Positions 1 to 7,749 are shown, counted from the first letter of the stretch. The stretch: 64,000 nucleotides of DNA from SZUA-378 sp036652815 (GCA_036652815.1 JAVVVE010000003.1:1-64000), one strand, 5' to 3'. The notes: generated by a model not told the origin, from the sequence alone. Program-made: numbers and translations.

Positions 1-248
1 CAAATGGGACATGGTCAGTAAACGAATCTATCACCTCAGATGCAGTAAATTTCTATGGCAAGAATAACTGCCTATTCCACCAAAGAAACGCAGGAGATTG
101 GGCGAAGCCGAGTGCAAGTAAAACATTTACCGATGCTGGTAGAAGATACCCAGGCTATGGTTACCTGCTATCCAGAGCGTTATGGGGAGACAATATCAAA
201 GTATGTGATTACAATCACTATAATGTGTCGATTGCTTCAATAGAATGA
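1..248 (+). CDS. C-terminal fragment of an unidentified protein, possibly a CHAP-type amidase
   Basis: The third forward frame is open from the window edge to a TGA at 246-248, giving about 81 residues with no start inside the window, so this is the 3' end of a gene that begins upstream. The fragment holds a NAGDWA motif near its middle and ends with GDNIKVCDYNHYN. That pattern vaguely recalls the end of CHAP cell-wall amidase domains, where a GHVA-x-VESV-x-GD strand is followed by a YN motif. The expected strand is not readable in this frame, but frame 2 over 167-187 reads AIQSVMG, so a pair of small indels is possible. The family call is tentative; that the frame is coding is more likely. 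Confidence 0.45.
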   Translation, partial: NGTWSVNESITSDAVNFYGKNNCLFHQRNAGDWAKPSASKTFTDAGRRYPGYGYLLSRALWGDNIKVCDYNHYNVSIASIE

Positions 249-394
249 TTTAATTTGGCAATCAATAGGGCGATGATTTTGCCGATATAAAAATTGTAAA
301 TATTCTTAAAAAAGAGATTACTATTGATTTTATTTGTGATATAATATCCGACATGAGAACAATATTATTGCATAACAGCAAAGGGAGGCTGACC

Positions 395-958
395 ATGACA
401 AAAAGTAACACCGCAATTAAAAAACGCATCAATATACATACACTTACCTTAGTAGGATTAATGAGTGCCGTTATCTGTATCTTAGGTCCCTTATCGATCC
501 CAATCGGTCCTGTACCCATTTCTTTTACCAATTTAGCTATTTTTATGACAGTTATATTATTAGGGAAGAAGCTTGGTACGATTAGTTATATGATTTATTT
601 GCTGATTGGCTTTATCGGATTACCTGTATTTTCAGGGTTCACCGGAGGTGCCGGTAAATTATTTGGACCAACAGGAGGATATTTGATAGGATTTATCTTC
701 CTTGCATGGATTACCGGATTTTTTGTAGAACGATTTTCGGATAAAATAGGTTTTTATATAATAGGGATGCTCCTTGGTTCTCTAATTACCTATGTATTTG
801 GAACCGCATGGCTTTCCTTTCTTACACATATGGATTTACGTGCGGCATTGATGGTCGGTGTCATTCCATTTATTCCTGGAGATATATGCAAGATATTGAT
901 TGCAGTGATTATTACACCTATGATCAAGAGACCCCTTGTCAAAGCAGGCATCTTATAA
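395..958 (+). CDS. bioY: BioY, biotin-binding S component of an ECF transporter
   Basis: Integral membrane protein of 187 residues that captures biotin. In ECF systems it works alone or with a shared energising module (EcfAA'T), which is not encoded here. The sequence shows about six hydrophobic segments, an SIPIGPVPISFTN stretch after the first segment and a GLPVFSGFTGGAGKLFGPTG-like glycine-rich region, both hallmarks of BioY. I chose the ATG at 395 because GGGAGG at 383-388 lies at correct spacing; an upstream in-frame ATG at 353 has no ribosome site. A TATAAT at 340-345 could be the -10 of its promoter, but the -35 is weak. I saw no clear biotin-repressor operator. The MCP gene follows 18 bases later. 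Confidence 0.93.
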   Translation: MTKSNTAIKKRINIHTLTLVGLMSAVICILGPLSIPIGPVPISFTNLAIFMTVILLGKKLGTISYMIYLLIGFIGLPVFSGFTGGAGKLFGPTGGYLIGFIFLAWITGFFVERFSDKIGFYIIGMLLGSLITYVFGTAWLSFLTHMDLRAALMVGVIPFIPGDICKILIAVIITPMIKRPLVKAGIL

Positions 959-976
959 TATAAGGAGGATGATTTT

Positions 977-2446
977 ATGTTATTTAATCGCAGAAAAGGA
1001 AATTGTTCTGAAATGAATTGCATCTTACATTATGTGGAGAATACAATGAAAGGGATTGAAACGTCCTGTCCACAGAGTGAATATAATATTCATAAGAAGA
1101 TTATCACTTATTTTAATAAGTTATTTGAGAATGAAAATCGTATGTCTAATGCTGCAAAAACAGTTTTGGATATTACCAGTGCCATAAGTTCTTTTGATGT
1201 AGGGATGTCCTATATCTCAACAGAACTTATGGAATTTGCAGGAGAACTGGCAGAATTAAGCGAATCTAATCTTGCCATTGTGGAAGAGACAACCGCTACG
1301 ATGAATCAGGTCAATGATACGGTAGATGGGACAGCAGATACCTTAGATCAATTATCCAACAAATCGCAGGAACTGGCAGCACAAAATGACGAAAGCAAAG
1401 CATTATTAATAGAAGTAACCGGTCTTAAAGAGGATGTGATTCAGGATACTACAATCATGAATACAAAGATTGAACAGTTGGTTGGACTGACAACGGAGAT
1501 AGAAAAAATTGTCGAAAGTGTCCAGGCGATTGCTAAACAGACAAATCTTCTGGCACTCAATGCCGCTATCGAAGCAGCCAGAGCAGGAGAGGCAGGAAAA
1601 GGCTTTGCAGTTGTTGCAGAAGAAGTGCGTAAATTGGCAGATGATACAAAGAGCAATCTGGATGGCATGCGTACCTTTGTGACAGATATTCATGCTGCAG
1701 CCACCGCCGGTAAAGAGAGTATGGATCGTGCATTGACTTCAACGACCAATATGAGTGAGAAGATTGATATGGTATCAACCACGGTTGGCACCAATATAGA
1801 GATGCTTCGGGGAGTCGTATCTAGCATAGGCGATATTCATGGTTCTATGCAGGGCATCAAACAGGCTACTAATGATATTAACACTGCAATGGATACTTCC
1901 AGTGCCAACGCTCAGACATTAACAGAGATGACTCAGAGTATTCAACGGGATGCAACAGAGAGTGTTTCCTATTCCAAAAACATTTCAGCGATAGATGATA
2001 AATTATCTGAAGTTACTACGGACTTATACAGTGGATTAAAAGAAGGAAAACATGCTGTAACCAATGAAGAGATACATATGCGTCTTCAAAAAGCATATCA
2101 AGCACATTCTAACTGGCTTGTAACTTTAAAGAAGATTGTTGATTTGATGCAGTTAGCACCACTGCAGACCAATTCAAAAAAATGTGAATTTGGTCATTTC
2201 TATCATGCATTGGTTCTAGATCATCCTGCAGTAGTTAAGGAATGGAATCAGATTGACGGTAAACACCACGAATTCCATACTATGGGTGATAAAATTATAG
2301 ATGCAGTAAAACGAAATGATAAAACAGAAGCTGACAAGTTGTATCAAGAAGCAGATGTTATTTCCAAAGAGATTTTATCACTTCTTGATGCAGTAGATCA
2401 TAAAGTACAGGATTTGACGAAACAAGGCATTAAAGTTTTTGAGTAA
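977..2446 (+). CDS. Soluble methyl-accepting chemotaxis protein with C-terminal CZB zinc-binding domain
   Basis: Cytoplasmic chemoreceptor of 489 residues with no transmembrane segment or periplasmic sensor. Its conserved signalling hairpin tip (QTNLLALNAAIEAARAGE) lies near residues 180-200 and would dock CheA/CheW. After the coiled-coil signalling region, the C-terminal 120 residues fit the CZB domain: an HSNW helix, a KKCEFGHFYH motif with the zinc cysteine, and a KHHEFH helix. In described members CZB domains bind zinc and sense its level or hypochlorite; the ligand here is inference. The N-terminal 80 residues are a family-specific four-helix-like region. The ATG at 977 has AAGGAGGA just upstream. 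No other chemotaxis gene is in the window. Confidence 0.9.
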   Translation: MLFNRRKGNCSEMNCILHYVENTMKGIETSCPQSEYNIHKKIITYFNKLFENENRMSNAAKTVLDITSAISSFDVGMSYISTELMEFAGELAELSESNLAIVEETTATMNQVNDTVDGTADTLDQLSNKSQELAAQNDESKALLIEVTGLKEDVIQDTTIMNTKIEQLVGLTTEIEKIVESVQAIAKQTNLLALNAAIEAARAGEAGKGFAVVAEEVRKLADDTKSNLDGMRTFVTDIHAAATAGKESMDRALTSTTNMSEKIDMVSTTVGTNIEMLRGVVSSIGDIHGSMQGIKQATNDINTAMDTSSANAQTLTEMTQSIQRDATESVSYSKNISAIDDKLSEVTTDLYSGLKEGKHAVTNEEIHMRLQKAYQAHSNWLVTLKKIVDLMQLAPLQTNSKKCEFGHFYHALVLDHPAVVKEWNQIDGKHHEFHTMGDKIIDAVKRNDKTEADKLYQEADVISKEILSLLDAVDHKVQDLTKQGIKVFE

Positions 2447-2463
2447 GTTATAGATGAAATATC

Positions 2464-2492
2464 TTGACATCTGGCAAACTGAGTGTTAGAAT
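2464..2492 (+). promoter_or_regulatory. Promoter of rplU-prp-rpmA
   Basis: A consensus -35 TTGACA (2464-2469) and a -10 TAGAAT (2487-2492) are separated by exactly 17 bases. Transcription would begin near 2500, just before the putative L21 leader, and read into rplU. Confidence 0.85.
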
Positions 2493-2496
2493 ATTT

Positions 2497-2590
2497 GAGT
2501 ATGCCGCATAGCGAGGTTATAAGGATGTTATTAAACAGACACCAAAGCTAGCGAGTAAGAGTTAATCTGTGGATACAGTATTAACTAGAA
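2497..2590 (+). ncRNA. Putative L21 leader RNA
   Basis: The roughly 90-base untranslated stretch between the promoter and rplU contains a GCCGC-x-TAGCGAGG-type element at about 2503-2516 and a second AGCGAG at about 2550-2556. Firmicute rplU genes often carry a structured autoregulatory leader (L21 leader, Rfam) at exactly this position. A short ACAGA/TCTGT pairing can be drawn in the 3' half. The identification rests on position and remembered motif, not on a covariance-model hit. Confidence 0.55.
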
Positions 2591-2604
2591 AAGGGAGGTG
2601 CCCT

Positions 2605-2910
2605 ATGTACGCAATTATAGCAACAGGTGGTAAACAGTACAAAGTTTCAGAAGGCGATGTAATCAAAGTTGAGAAAATCGAAGCTGAAGCAGGTAATACT
2701 GTAACATTTGATCAAGTACTTGTAGTAAGTGATAAGAGCTTAAAAGTTGGCGAAGATGTATCCGCTGCAACTGTAACAGCTACTGTTATGGATCAAGGAA
2801 GAGCCAGAAAAGTCATTGTATATAAATACAAGAGAAAAACCGGCTATCACAAGAAAAATGGTCATAGACAAGCATATACACAAGTGAAAATCGACAAAAT
2901 TAACGCTTAG
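2605..2910 (+). CDS. rplU: 50S ribosomal protein L21
   Basis: Bacterial L21 of 101 residues, which binds 23S rRNA in the large subunit. The MYAIIATGGKQYKV start, the central VLVVSD strand and the C-terminal Lys/Arg-rich RKTGYHKKNGHRQ loop are typical, and the length is normal. The ATG at 2605 follows GGGAGGTG at ideal spacing; an in-frame upstream extension to 2569 is unlikely. It is the first gene of rplU-prp-rpmA. Confidence 0.98.
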   Translation: MYAIIATGGKQYKVSEGDVIKVEKIEAEAGNTVTFDQVLVVSDKSLKVGEDVSAATVTATVMDQGRARKVIVYKYKRKTGYHKKNGHRQAYTQVKIDKINA

Positions 2911-2933
2911 TAGTGATATGACAGGTAATTGTT

Positions 2934-3263
2934 ATGATTACAGTAACGATAAGTAAAAATGGATCGGGGAACTATACCGGATTCACATGTATAGGACATG
3001 CAGGATTTGCTGATTCCGGCAAAGATATCGTATGTGCGGCAGTATCGATGTTAGTGATTAATACCATCAATTCGTTAGATCAGCTATTGAAAGAACCTTT
3101 TCATTGCGCATCTAAAGAATCAACGGGAGAAATCACTGTAAGATTTGAAACCGCACCAAGTATGCAGGCTGTTCTATTATTGGATTCTATGGTTTTAGGT
3201 CTCACAGAAGTCAAGAAACAATACGGTAAGAAGTATATATTACTCAAATTCGAGGAGGTGTAA
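2934..3263 (+). CDS. prp: Prp, ribosomal-processing cysteine protease
   Basis: Small cysteine protease of 109 residues that in Firmicutes removes the N-terminal extension of ribosomal protein L27. The GHAGFADSGKDIVCAAVS motif gives His22 and Cys34, the same dyad positions as described for Staphylococcus aureus Prp. It lies between rplU and rpmA, the invariant place for this family, and its substrate is the next gene, which does carry the cleavable leader. The last codons of prp (GAG GAG GTG) double as the ribosome site of rpmA. Older annotations call the family DUF464 or YsxB. Confidence 0.95.
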   Translation: MITVTISKNGSGNYTGFTCIGHAGFADSGKDIVCAAVSMLVINTINSLDQLLKEPFHCASKESTGEITVRFETAPSMQAVLLLDSMVLGLTEVKKQYGKKYILLKFEEV

Positions 3264-3266
3264 ACC

Positions 3267-3551
3267 ATGTTAAATATGAACCTTCAATTTTTCGCTCATA
3301 AGAAAGGAGTCGGTTCTACCAAGAACGGTAGAGACTCTGAATCTAAGAGATTAGGTGCGAAAAGAGCTGACGGACAATTCGTAAAAGCCGGCAACATTCT
3401 ATTCAGACAACGCGGAACTAAGATTCATCCCGGCATCAATGTAGGTCGTGGTGGAGATGATACATTATTCGCATTGGTAGACGGCGTATTAAGATTCGAA
3501 AGAAAAGGAAGAGATAAAAAACAAGCTTCCGTTTATCCTGTAGAACAATAA
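3267..3551 (+). CDS. rpmA: 50S ribosomal protein L27 with cleavable N-terminal extension
   Basis: L27 of 94 residues as translated. The first nine residues, MLNMNLQFF, precede AHKKGVGSTKNGRDS, which is where mature L27 begins; the NLQFF|A junction is the Prp cleavage site known from staphylococcal L27. The mature N-terminus reaches the peptidyl-transferase centre, so uncleaved protein would interfere there (known for S. aureus). The body is fully conserved (SKRLGAKRADGQ, GTKIHPG). GAGGAGGTG at the end of prp is the ribosome site. A strong terminator follows. Confidence 0.98.
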   Translation: MLNMNLQFFAHKKGVGSTKNGRDSESKRLGAKRADGQFVKAGNILFRQRGTKIHPGINVGRGGDDTLFALVDGVLRFERKGRDKKQASVYPVEQ

Positions 3552-3564
3552 TAGCGAAACCATG

Positions 3565-3601
3565 TTGAGCTTCAAACAAACCTGTTTGAAGCTCAATTTT
3601 T
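3565..3601 (+). terminator. Rho-independent terminator after rpmA
   Basis: Perfect 14-bp stem (3565-3578 with 3583-3596), four-base loop AACC, followed by a run of T. It closes the rplU-prp-rpmA operon. Confidence 0.95.
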
Positions 3602-3624
3602 ATGTTTATAATAAAAGTGTTTAT

Positions 3625-3653
3625 TTTATAAACAAAATAAGGTAAAATATAAT
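3625..3653 (+). promoter_or_regulatory. Promoter of the obgE operon
   Basis: TATAAT at 3648-3653 with TTTATA (4 of 6 matches) at 3625-3630, spacing 17. It separates obgE and the genes behind it from the ribosomal operon. Confidence 0.65.
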
Positions 3654-3703
3654 AGTGTTATCATATAAGCACTCAAAATGATAGAGAATGATAGGAGTTA
3701 TCT

Positions 3704-4993
3704 ATGTTTGCAGATAGAGCAACGATATATGTAAGAAGTGGGAAAGGCGGCGATGGACATGTGTCTTTTCGACGTGAGAAATATGTACCCAATGGCGGAC
3801 CGGATGGTGGCGATGGGGGCAGAGGTGGTGATGTAATCTTTGTAGTTGATGAAGGCTTAAATACGTTAACTGATTTTCGCCATATCCGCAAGTATAAGGC
3901 TGTAGATGGTGAGATGGGTGGTAAACGTAACTGTCGTGGTAAAGATGGGGCTGATATCATTATCAAAGTACCACTCGGCACCGTCATTAAAGAAGCTGAA
4001 TCAGGTAAAGTAATCGTCGATATGTCAGGCGTGACAACAAGATGTGTCTTATTATCAGGTGGAAAAGGTGGCAGTGGAAACCAACATTACGCGACGCCTA
4101 CGATGCAGGCTCCCAAGTATGCACAACCGGGACAGCCGGCAAGAGAATTGAATCTACAATTAGAATTAAAAGTTATTGCAGATGTTGGACTTGTTGGATT
4201 TCCCAATGTTGGAAAATCAACTCTTTTGGCCAGAGTGACCAATGCCACACCAAAGATTGCCAATTATCATTTTACAACACTGAATCCAAATCTGGGCGTT
4301 GTCGATTTGACAGAAGGCAGAGGCTTTGTCATTGCTGATATCCCCGGATTAATCGAAGGTGCTTCTGAGGGAGTGGGCTTAGGTCATGAGTTTTTACGGC
4401 ACATTGAGCGAACCAAAGTACTTCTTCATATCGTAGATGCTGCTTCTACCGAAGGTAGAGATCCGATAACAGACATATATGCCATTAACAAAGAATTAGA
4501 AGCTTATAATGTTGAGATCGCTCACAGACCACAAGTAATCGCTGCTAATAAGATAGATGTTATCTTTGAAGGGGATGAGGATCCTGTTCAAAAGATACGT
4601 GATGAATTTGAACCACAGGGATTTAAAGTGTTTGCGATATCTGCTGTTAGTGGTTCCGGTATGACAGAACTCCTTTATTATATTGATTCTCTATTACAGG
4701 AATTACATGAAGAACCCACTGTATTTGCACAAGAATTCTTTCCTGAATTTGAAGATTCTTATTCAAATGAACCGTTCGAAGTATCCTTTGATGCGGAAAA
4801 GAATGAATATGTAGTAGAAGGACCACGTATTGACAAGATGCTTGGATATACTAATTTAGAAACAGAGAAGGGATTCTCCTTCTTTCAGAAGTTTTTAAAA
4901 GAAAATGGTATTTTGGAACAGTTAGAAGCACTTGATATCAAAGAAGGCGATACTGTTAGAATGTATGGACATTCTTTTGACTATTATAAATAG
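3704..4993 (+). CDS. obgE: Obg GTPase, ribosome assembly
   Basis: Essential GTPase of 429 residues acting in 50S maturation and stress control. Three domains are visible: the glycine-rich Obg fold (residues 1-158, GKGGDGHVSFRREKYVPNGG region), the G domain (GFPNVGKST P-loop, the DIPGLIEGA switch II, NKID specificity loop), and the C-terminal OCT domain from about residue 350 that is found in Gram-positive members. The ATG at 3704 follows a GGAG site. It heads the run obgE-yhbY-nadD-yqeK-rsfS, the usual Firmicute order. Confidence 0.98.
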   Translation: MFADRATIYVRSGKGGDGHVSFRREKYVPNGGPDGGDGGRGGDVIFVVDEGLNTLTDFRHIRKYKAVDGEMGGKRNCRGKDGADIIIKVPLGTVIKEAESGKVIVDMSGVTTRCVLLSGGKGGSGNQHYATPTMQAPKYAQPGQPARELNLQLELKVIADVGLVGFPNVGKSTLLARVTNATPKIANYHFTTLNPNLGVVDLTEGRGFVIADIPGLIEGASEGVGLGHEFLRHIERTKVLLHIVDAASTEGRDPITDIYAINKELEAYNVEIAHRPQVIAANKIDVIFEGDEDPVQKIRDEFEPQGFKVFAISAVSGSGMTELLYYIDSLLQELHEEPTVFAQEFFPEFEDSYSNEPFEVSFDAEKNEYVVEGPRIDKMLGYTNLETEKGFSFFQKFLKENGILEQLEALDIKEGDTVRMYGHSFDYYK

Positions 4994-5011
4994 AAAGGTA
5001 TAGGTATTCCT

Positions 5012-5302
5012 ATGACACTAACGAGTAAACAGAGGGCTTATTTAAAGAGTCTTGCCAGTAACTTGGATCCTATTTTTCAAATAGGAAAATCAAGCTTGAC
5101 ACCTGAAGTAACAGAAGCAATTGCTGAATCTTTTAATACCAGAGAACTAATTAAAGTGGCTGTCTTAAAAAATTGTGCCGATGATCCAAAAGAGATTGCA
5201 CAGATTGTCGCTGAACGGACACACGCAACTGTAGTGCAGGTAATTGGTAAGAAATTTGTACTATATCGTGCATTTAAGGAGAATCCAAAGATTGTGTTAT
5301 AA
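5012..5302 (+). CDS. yhbY: YhbY-family RNA-binding protein
   Basis: A single CRS1-YhbY (CRM) domain of 96 residues, associated with pre-50S particles. The LTSKQRAYLKSLA start, the IGKSSLTPEV helix and the GKKFVLYR terminal strand are diagnostic; the GxxG-like loop is the IGKSS turn. It starts 18 bases after obgE, and its last codons overlap the proposed start of nadD. Assembly role by family knowledge only. Confidence 0.93.
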   Translation: MTLTSKQRAYLKSLASNLDPIFQIGKSSLTPEVTEAIAESFNTRELIKVAVLKNCADDPKEIAQIVAERTHATVVQVIGKKFVLYRAFKENPKIVL

Positions 5303-5927
5303 TAGAAGAGTAGGTATCTTAGGCGGTACCTTTGATCCGATTCATATAGGCCATCTGCTGTTAGCAGAATCTGCAAGAGATTATTTTAATCTGGATGAAG
5401 TACTTTTTATTCCAAGCGGACATTCTTATATGAAAGAAAATGTATCCGAAAAGCAATTTAGAGCTTCGGTAACGGCAAAGGCCATTGAAAACAATCCTTG
5501 TTTTACATTATCAAGGTTTGAATTTAACAAAAGTGGAAACAGTTATTCCTATGAAACAGTCAGTGCACTTGCCACACAGAATCCTATGACGGAATATTAT
5601 TTTATTATTGGTGGTGACACCATTTTTGCTTTGGAAGAATGGCAGCATCCGGAATTATTATTTGCTAATTGTATTATCGTAGCGGGTATCCGTAAAGGGT
5701 ATAGTCTGCAGGAGATTCAATCAAAGATTGCATCTTTACAGAAAAAATATTCTGCAGATATTCGTTTGTTTACAACAGCCAGAGTCGATGTTTCTTCCAC
5801 CGATATCAGAGACAGAATAAACCTTGGTCAATCGATTCAATATATGGTACCGGATATCATTAAAGATGATATTTTAAAACACTATAATCATATAGGAGAT
5901 GTCAGAGACGATGGAGAAGACGATTAA
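5292..5927 (+). CDS. nadD: Nicotinate-nucleotide adenylyltransferase
   Basis: Makes deamido-NAD from nicotinate mononucleotide and ATP. The GGTFDPIHIGHLLLAE motif (T/HxGH nucleotidyl-transferase signature) and the SSTDIRDRI motif near the C-terminus are both intact. There is no ATG in the right place. I favour TTG at 5292 (MCYNRRVGILGG), which has AAGGAG at 5276-5281, ten bases upstream inside yhbY; this overlaps the yhbY stop. An upstream TTG at 5244 lacks a ribosome site. About 211 residues, a normal length. Confidence 0.95.
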   Translation: MCYNRRVGILGGTFDPIHIGHLLLAESARDYFNLDEVLFIPSGHSYMKENVSEKQFRASVTAKAIENNPCFTLSRFEFNKSGNSYSYETVSALATQNPMTEYYFIIGGDTIFALEEWQHPELLFANCIIVAGIRKGYSLQEIQSKIASLQKKYSADIRLFTTARVDVSSTDIRDRINLGQSIQYMVPDIIKDDILKHYNHIGDVRDDGEDD

Positions 5928-6513
5928 CATAAGAAAAATACGCAAAACACTTGAAAAAGCAATGGATGCCAAGAGATATGAACACACCTTGGGAGTCGCC
6001 TATACGGCATGTTCCTTAGCTATGAGATATGATGCAAATCTTAAAAAAGCAGAGTTGGCCGGATTATTGCACGATTGTGCGAAATGTATTGAAGATGATA
6101 AGAAGATCACTTTATGTGAAAAATATAATATTATCGTCAATGAAAGTGAACGTAAGAATCCTTTTTTATTACATGCCAAACTGGGAAGTTATTTTGCGAT
6201 GAAGAAATATGGTGTCAATGACAAGGATATCATCAATGCTATCCTAAATCATACCACCGGAAGGCCTAATATGTCTCTTCTGGAGAAGATTATCTATGTT
6301 GCAGACTATATTGAGCCTAACCGGATGCAGGCTCCTAATCTGTCTATGCTCCGTAAACTTGCTTTTACCGATATCGATGCAGCACTTTTTACTATATTAG
6401 GCGATACACTACAGTATTTAGATTCTATTTCTTGTGAGATAGACCCCATGACACAAAAAACATATGATTATTATAGGAGAGAACATGATGAATCAAGCGA
6501 AAGAAATGACTAA
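5911..6513 (+). CDS. yqeK: YqeK, HD-domain diadenosine tetraphosphatase
   Basis: HD-superfamily metal hydrolase of about 200 residues. The H..TLGVA helix, LLHDCAK (the HD pair), HAKLGSYFAMKKYG and NHTTGRPNMS-LEKIIYVADYIEP are all typical of YqeK. Members are known to split Ap4A symmetrically into two ADP. I chose ATG 5911 because the GGAG at 5895-5898 abuts the alternative ATG at 5899 with no spacing. It overlaps the end of nadD and precedes rsfS with overlap, so the three are translationally coupled. Confidence 0.92.
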   Translation: MEKTINIRKIRKTLEKAMDAKRYEHTLGVAYTACSLAMRYDANLKKAELAGLLHDCAKCIEDDKKITLCEKYNIIVNESERKNPFLLHAKLGSYFAMKKYGVNDKDIINAILNHTTGRPNMSLLEKIIYVADYIEPNRMQAPNLSMLRKLAFTDIDAALFTILGDTLQYLDSISCEIDPMTQKTYDYYRREHDESSERND

Positions 6514-6841
6514 ATTAGTAATTAAAGCTTTGGAAGACAAAAAAGCAGAAGATATTCAGATTATTGATATCGGTGAAATATCCGTGATTGCAGATTATTT
6601 TATTATAGCAAGTGGTAATAATAGAAATCAGGTTCAGGCACTCAGTGACAATATTGATGATGCACTCGGTCGTGCAGGTTATGCCAATCGTCATATCGAA
6701 GGCTATGATACCGGTAATTGGATATTGATGGATTATAAAGATATTATCGTGCATATATTTGACCAGGAGAACAGATTATTCTATGATCTTGGGCGAATCT
6801 GGCGAGATGGAAAGCAAATATCAACAGAAGCATTCAAATAA
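6485..6841 (+). CDS. rsfS: Ribosomal silencing factor RsfS
   Basis: Binds L14 and keeps ribosomal subunits apart when nutrients are low. 118 residues; the IDIGEISVIADYFIIASGNN core, the HIEGYDTGNWILMDY segment and HIFDQENRLFYDLGRIWRD are conserved. Start taken at ATG 6485 (ATG 6488 is equally possible) behind AGGAGA. It overlaps yqeK and is the last gene before a terminator shared with the convergent lexA. Confidence 0.96.
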   Translation: MMNQAKEMTKLVIKALEDKKAEDIQIIDIGEISVIADYFIIASGNNRNQVQALSDNIDDALGRAGYANRHIEGYDTGNWILMDYKDIIVHIFDQENRLFYDLGRIWRDGKQISTEAFK

Positions 6842-6856
6842 TAATAACAGTATCAT

Positions 6857-6898
6857 ATAATTTCAGCCCTCATAGTAATCTATGGGGGCTGAAATTAT
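6857..6898. terminator. Bidirectional terminator between rsfS and lexA
   Basis: 19-bp stem with one wobble pair (6857-6875 with 6880-6898) and a TAAT loop, lying between two convergent genes. The U-tract is short in both directions. Confidence 0.75.
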
Positions 6899-6919
6899 AT
6901 GGAGTCATTTAAAATATAT

Positions 6920-7537
6920 TTAATGGCATAGACGAAAAACACCAAACACTTTACCCAGGATCTCTAATTGCTCTACGATAATTGGTTCCATCGTATCATT
7001 CTCCGGTTGGAGACGATAATGTCCATCTTCTTTATAATAAGTCTTAACAGTGGCAGAATCTTCAATTAGAGCTACCACCATATCTCCATTACGTGCAGTA
7101 TTACAGCGTTCCACGAATATTTGATCTCCATCAAAGATCCCGGCATTAATCATACTTTCTCCACGTACTTTTAAAGCAAAGGTCTCAGCATTAGGGACAT
7201 ATTCAGCAGGAATAGGGAAGTAGCCTTCGATATTCTCCTGTGCCAGAATCGGCTGACCTGCAGCAACACAGCCAACGATAGGGATACTCGTCATTTCATG
7301 ACGAACCATTTGAAAACTATCATCCATAATCTCAATTGCTCTGGGCTTTGTCGGATCTCTTCTTATATAACCATTCTTTTCCAACGTCTCCAGATGTGAA
7401 TGAACAGAAGAAGTGGATTTGAGCTTCACAGCTTCACAGATCTCACGTACTGCAGGCGGATAACCTCGCTTTAATATTTCCTCTTTAATATATTCTAATA
7501 TTTCTCTTTGTTTATTCGTAATCTTGCCATATCCCAT
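6920..7537 (-). CDS. lexA: LexA, SOS repressor
   Basis: Transcriptional repressor of the DNA-damage response, inactivated by RecA-stimulated self-cleavage. From the chosen start, residues 1-70 are the winged helix with the STSSVHSHLETLEKNGYIRR recognition region; cleavage is expected at Ala93-Gly94 (VAAGQP); Ser128 (GESM) and Lys165 (ATVKTY) form the dyad. I chose the third in-frame ATG (7537) because a GGGGG ribosome site ends at 7547, nine bases upstream; starts at 7546 and 7543 sit against it. It is divergent from a LysM gene across a region with SOS boxes. Confidence 0.97.
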   Translation of the reverse strand: MGYGKITNKQREILEYIKEEILKRGYPPAVREICEAVKLKSTSSVHSHLETLEKNGYIRRDPTKPRAIEIMDDSFQMVRHEMTSIPIVGCVAAGQPILAQENIEGYFPIPAEYVPNAETFALKVRGESMINAGIFDGDQIFVERCNTARNGDMVVALIEDSATVKTYYKEDGHYRLQPENDTMEPIIVEQLEILGKVFGVFRLCH

Positions 7538-7621
7538 ATGCATCATCCCCCTGTTAATTTATTATTTATTAGATTCTTTTTAAGTTTAACATAGCAAAAA
7601 ACAAAAAGCAAACATATATTC

Positions 7622-7635
7622 CAAATATTTGTTCT
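7622..7635. promoter_or_regulatory. Degenerate SOS half-box on the lexA side
   Basis: On the minus strand this reads AGAACAAATATTTG. One arm is a perfect AGAACA and the other matches only 3 of 6 bases. It could serve lexA autoregulation, but it is weak. Confidence 0.35.
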
Positions 7636-7654
7636 GTTTTTTGCTGTTTATCTA

Positions 7655-7683
7655 TTGACTTTCGAATGCACGTTCGATATAAT
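7655..7683 (+). promoter_or_regulatory. SOS promoter of the LysM gene with LexA box in the spacer
   Basis: TTGACT (7655-7660) and TATAAT (7678-7683) with 17-base spacing form a strong promoter. The spacer contains CGAATGCACGTTCG (7663-7676), which differs at one position from the Bacillus-type LexA box CGAACRNRYGTTCG. Bound LexA would block polymerase directly. Confidence 0.88.
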
Positions 7684-7692
7684 ACTAATTAC

Positions 7693-7706
7693 AGAACAGT
7701 TGTTCT
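7693..7706. promoter_or_regulatory. Second LexA box
   Basis: AGAACAGTTGTTCT has perfectly palindromic arms around a two-base centre and contains an exact GAAC-N4-GTTC. It lies about ten bases after the -10 element, near the transcription start. Confidence 0.8.
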
Positions 7707-7749
7707 TATTTATGATAAAACAGAACATAGGATAAGGAGATAAGAGAAG

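Noticed and set aside
249..394. Biotin riboswitch or BirA operator upstream of bioY
   Set aside because: No long dyad or conserved repressor site is visible; only a weak promoter-like TATAAT.
1406..1693. Minus-strand open frames inside the chemoreceptor
   Set aside because: They mirror the coiled-coil codons and have no ribosome site.
4042..4338. Second open frame inside obgE
   Set aside because: It is a shadow of the Obg G-domain region; obgE itself is complete.
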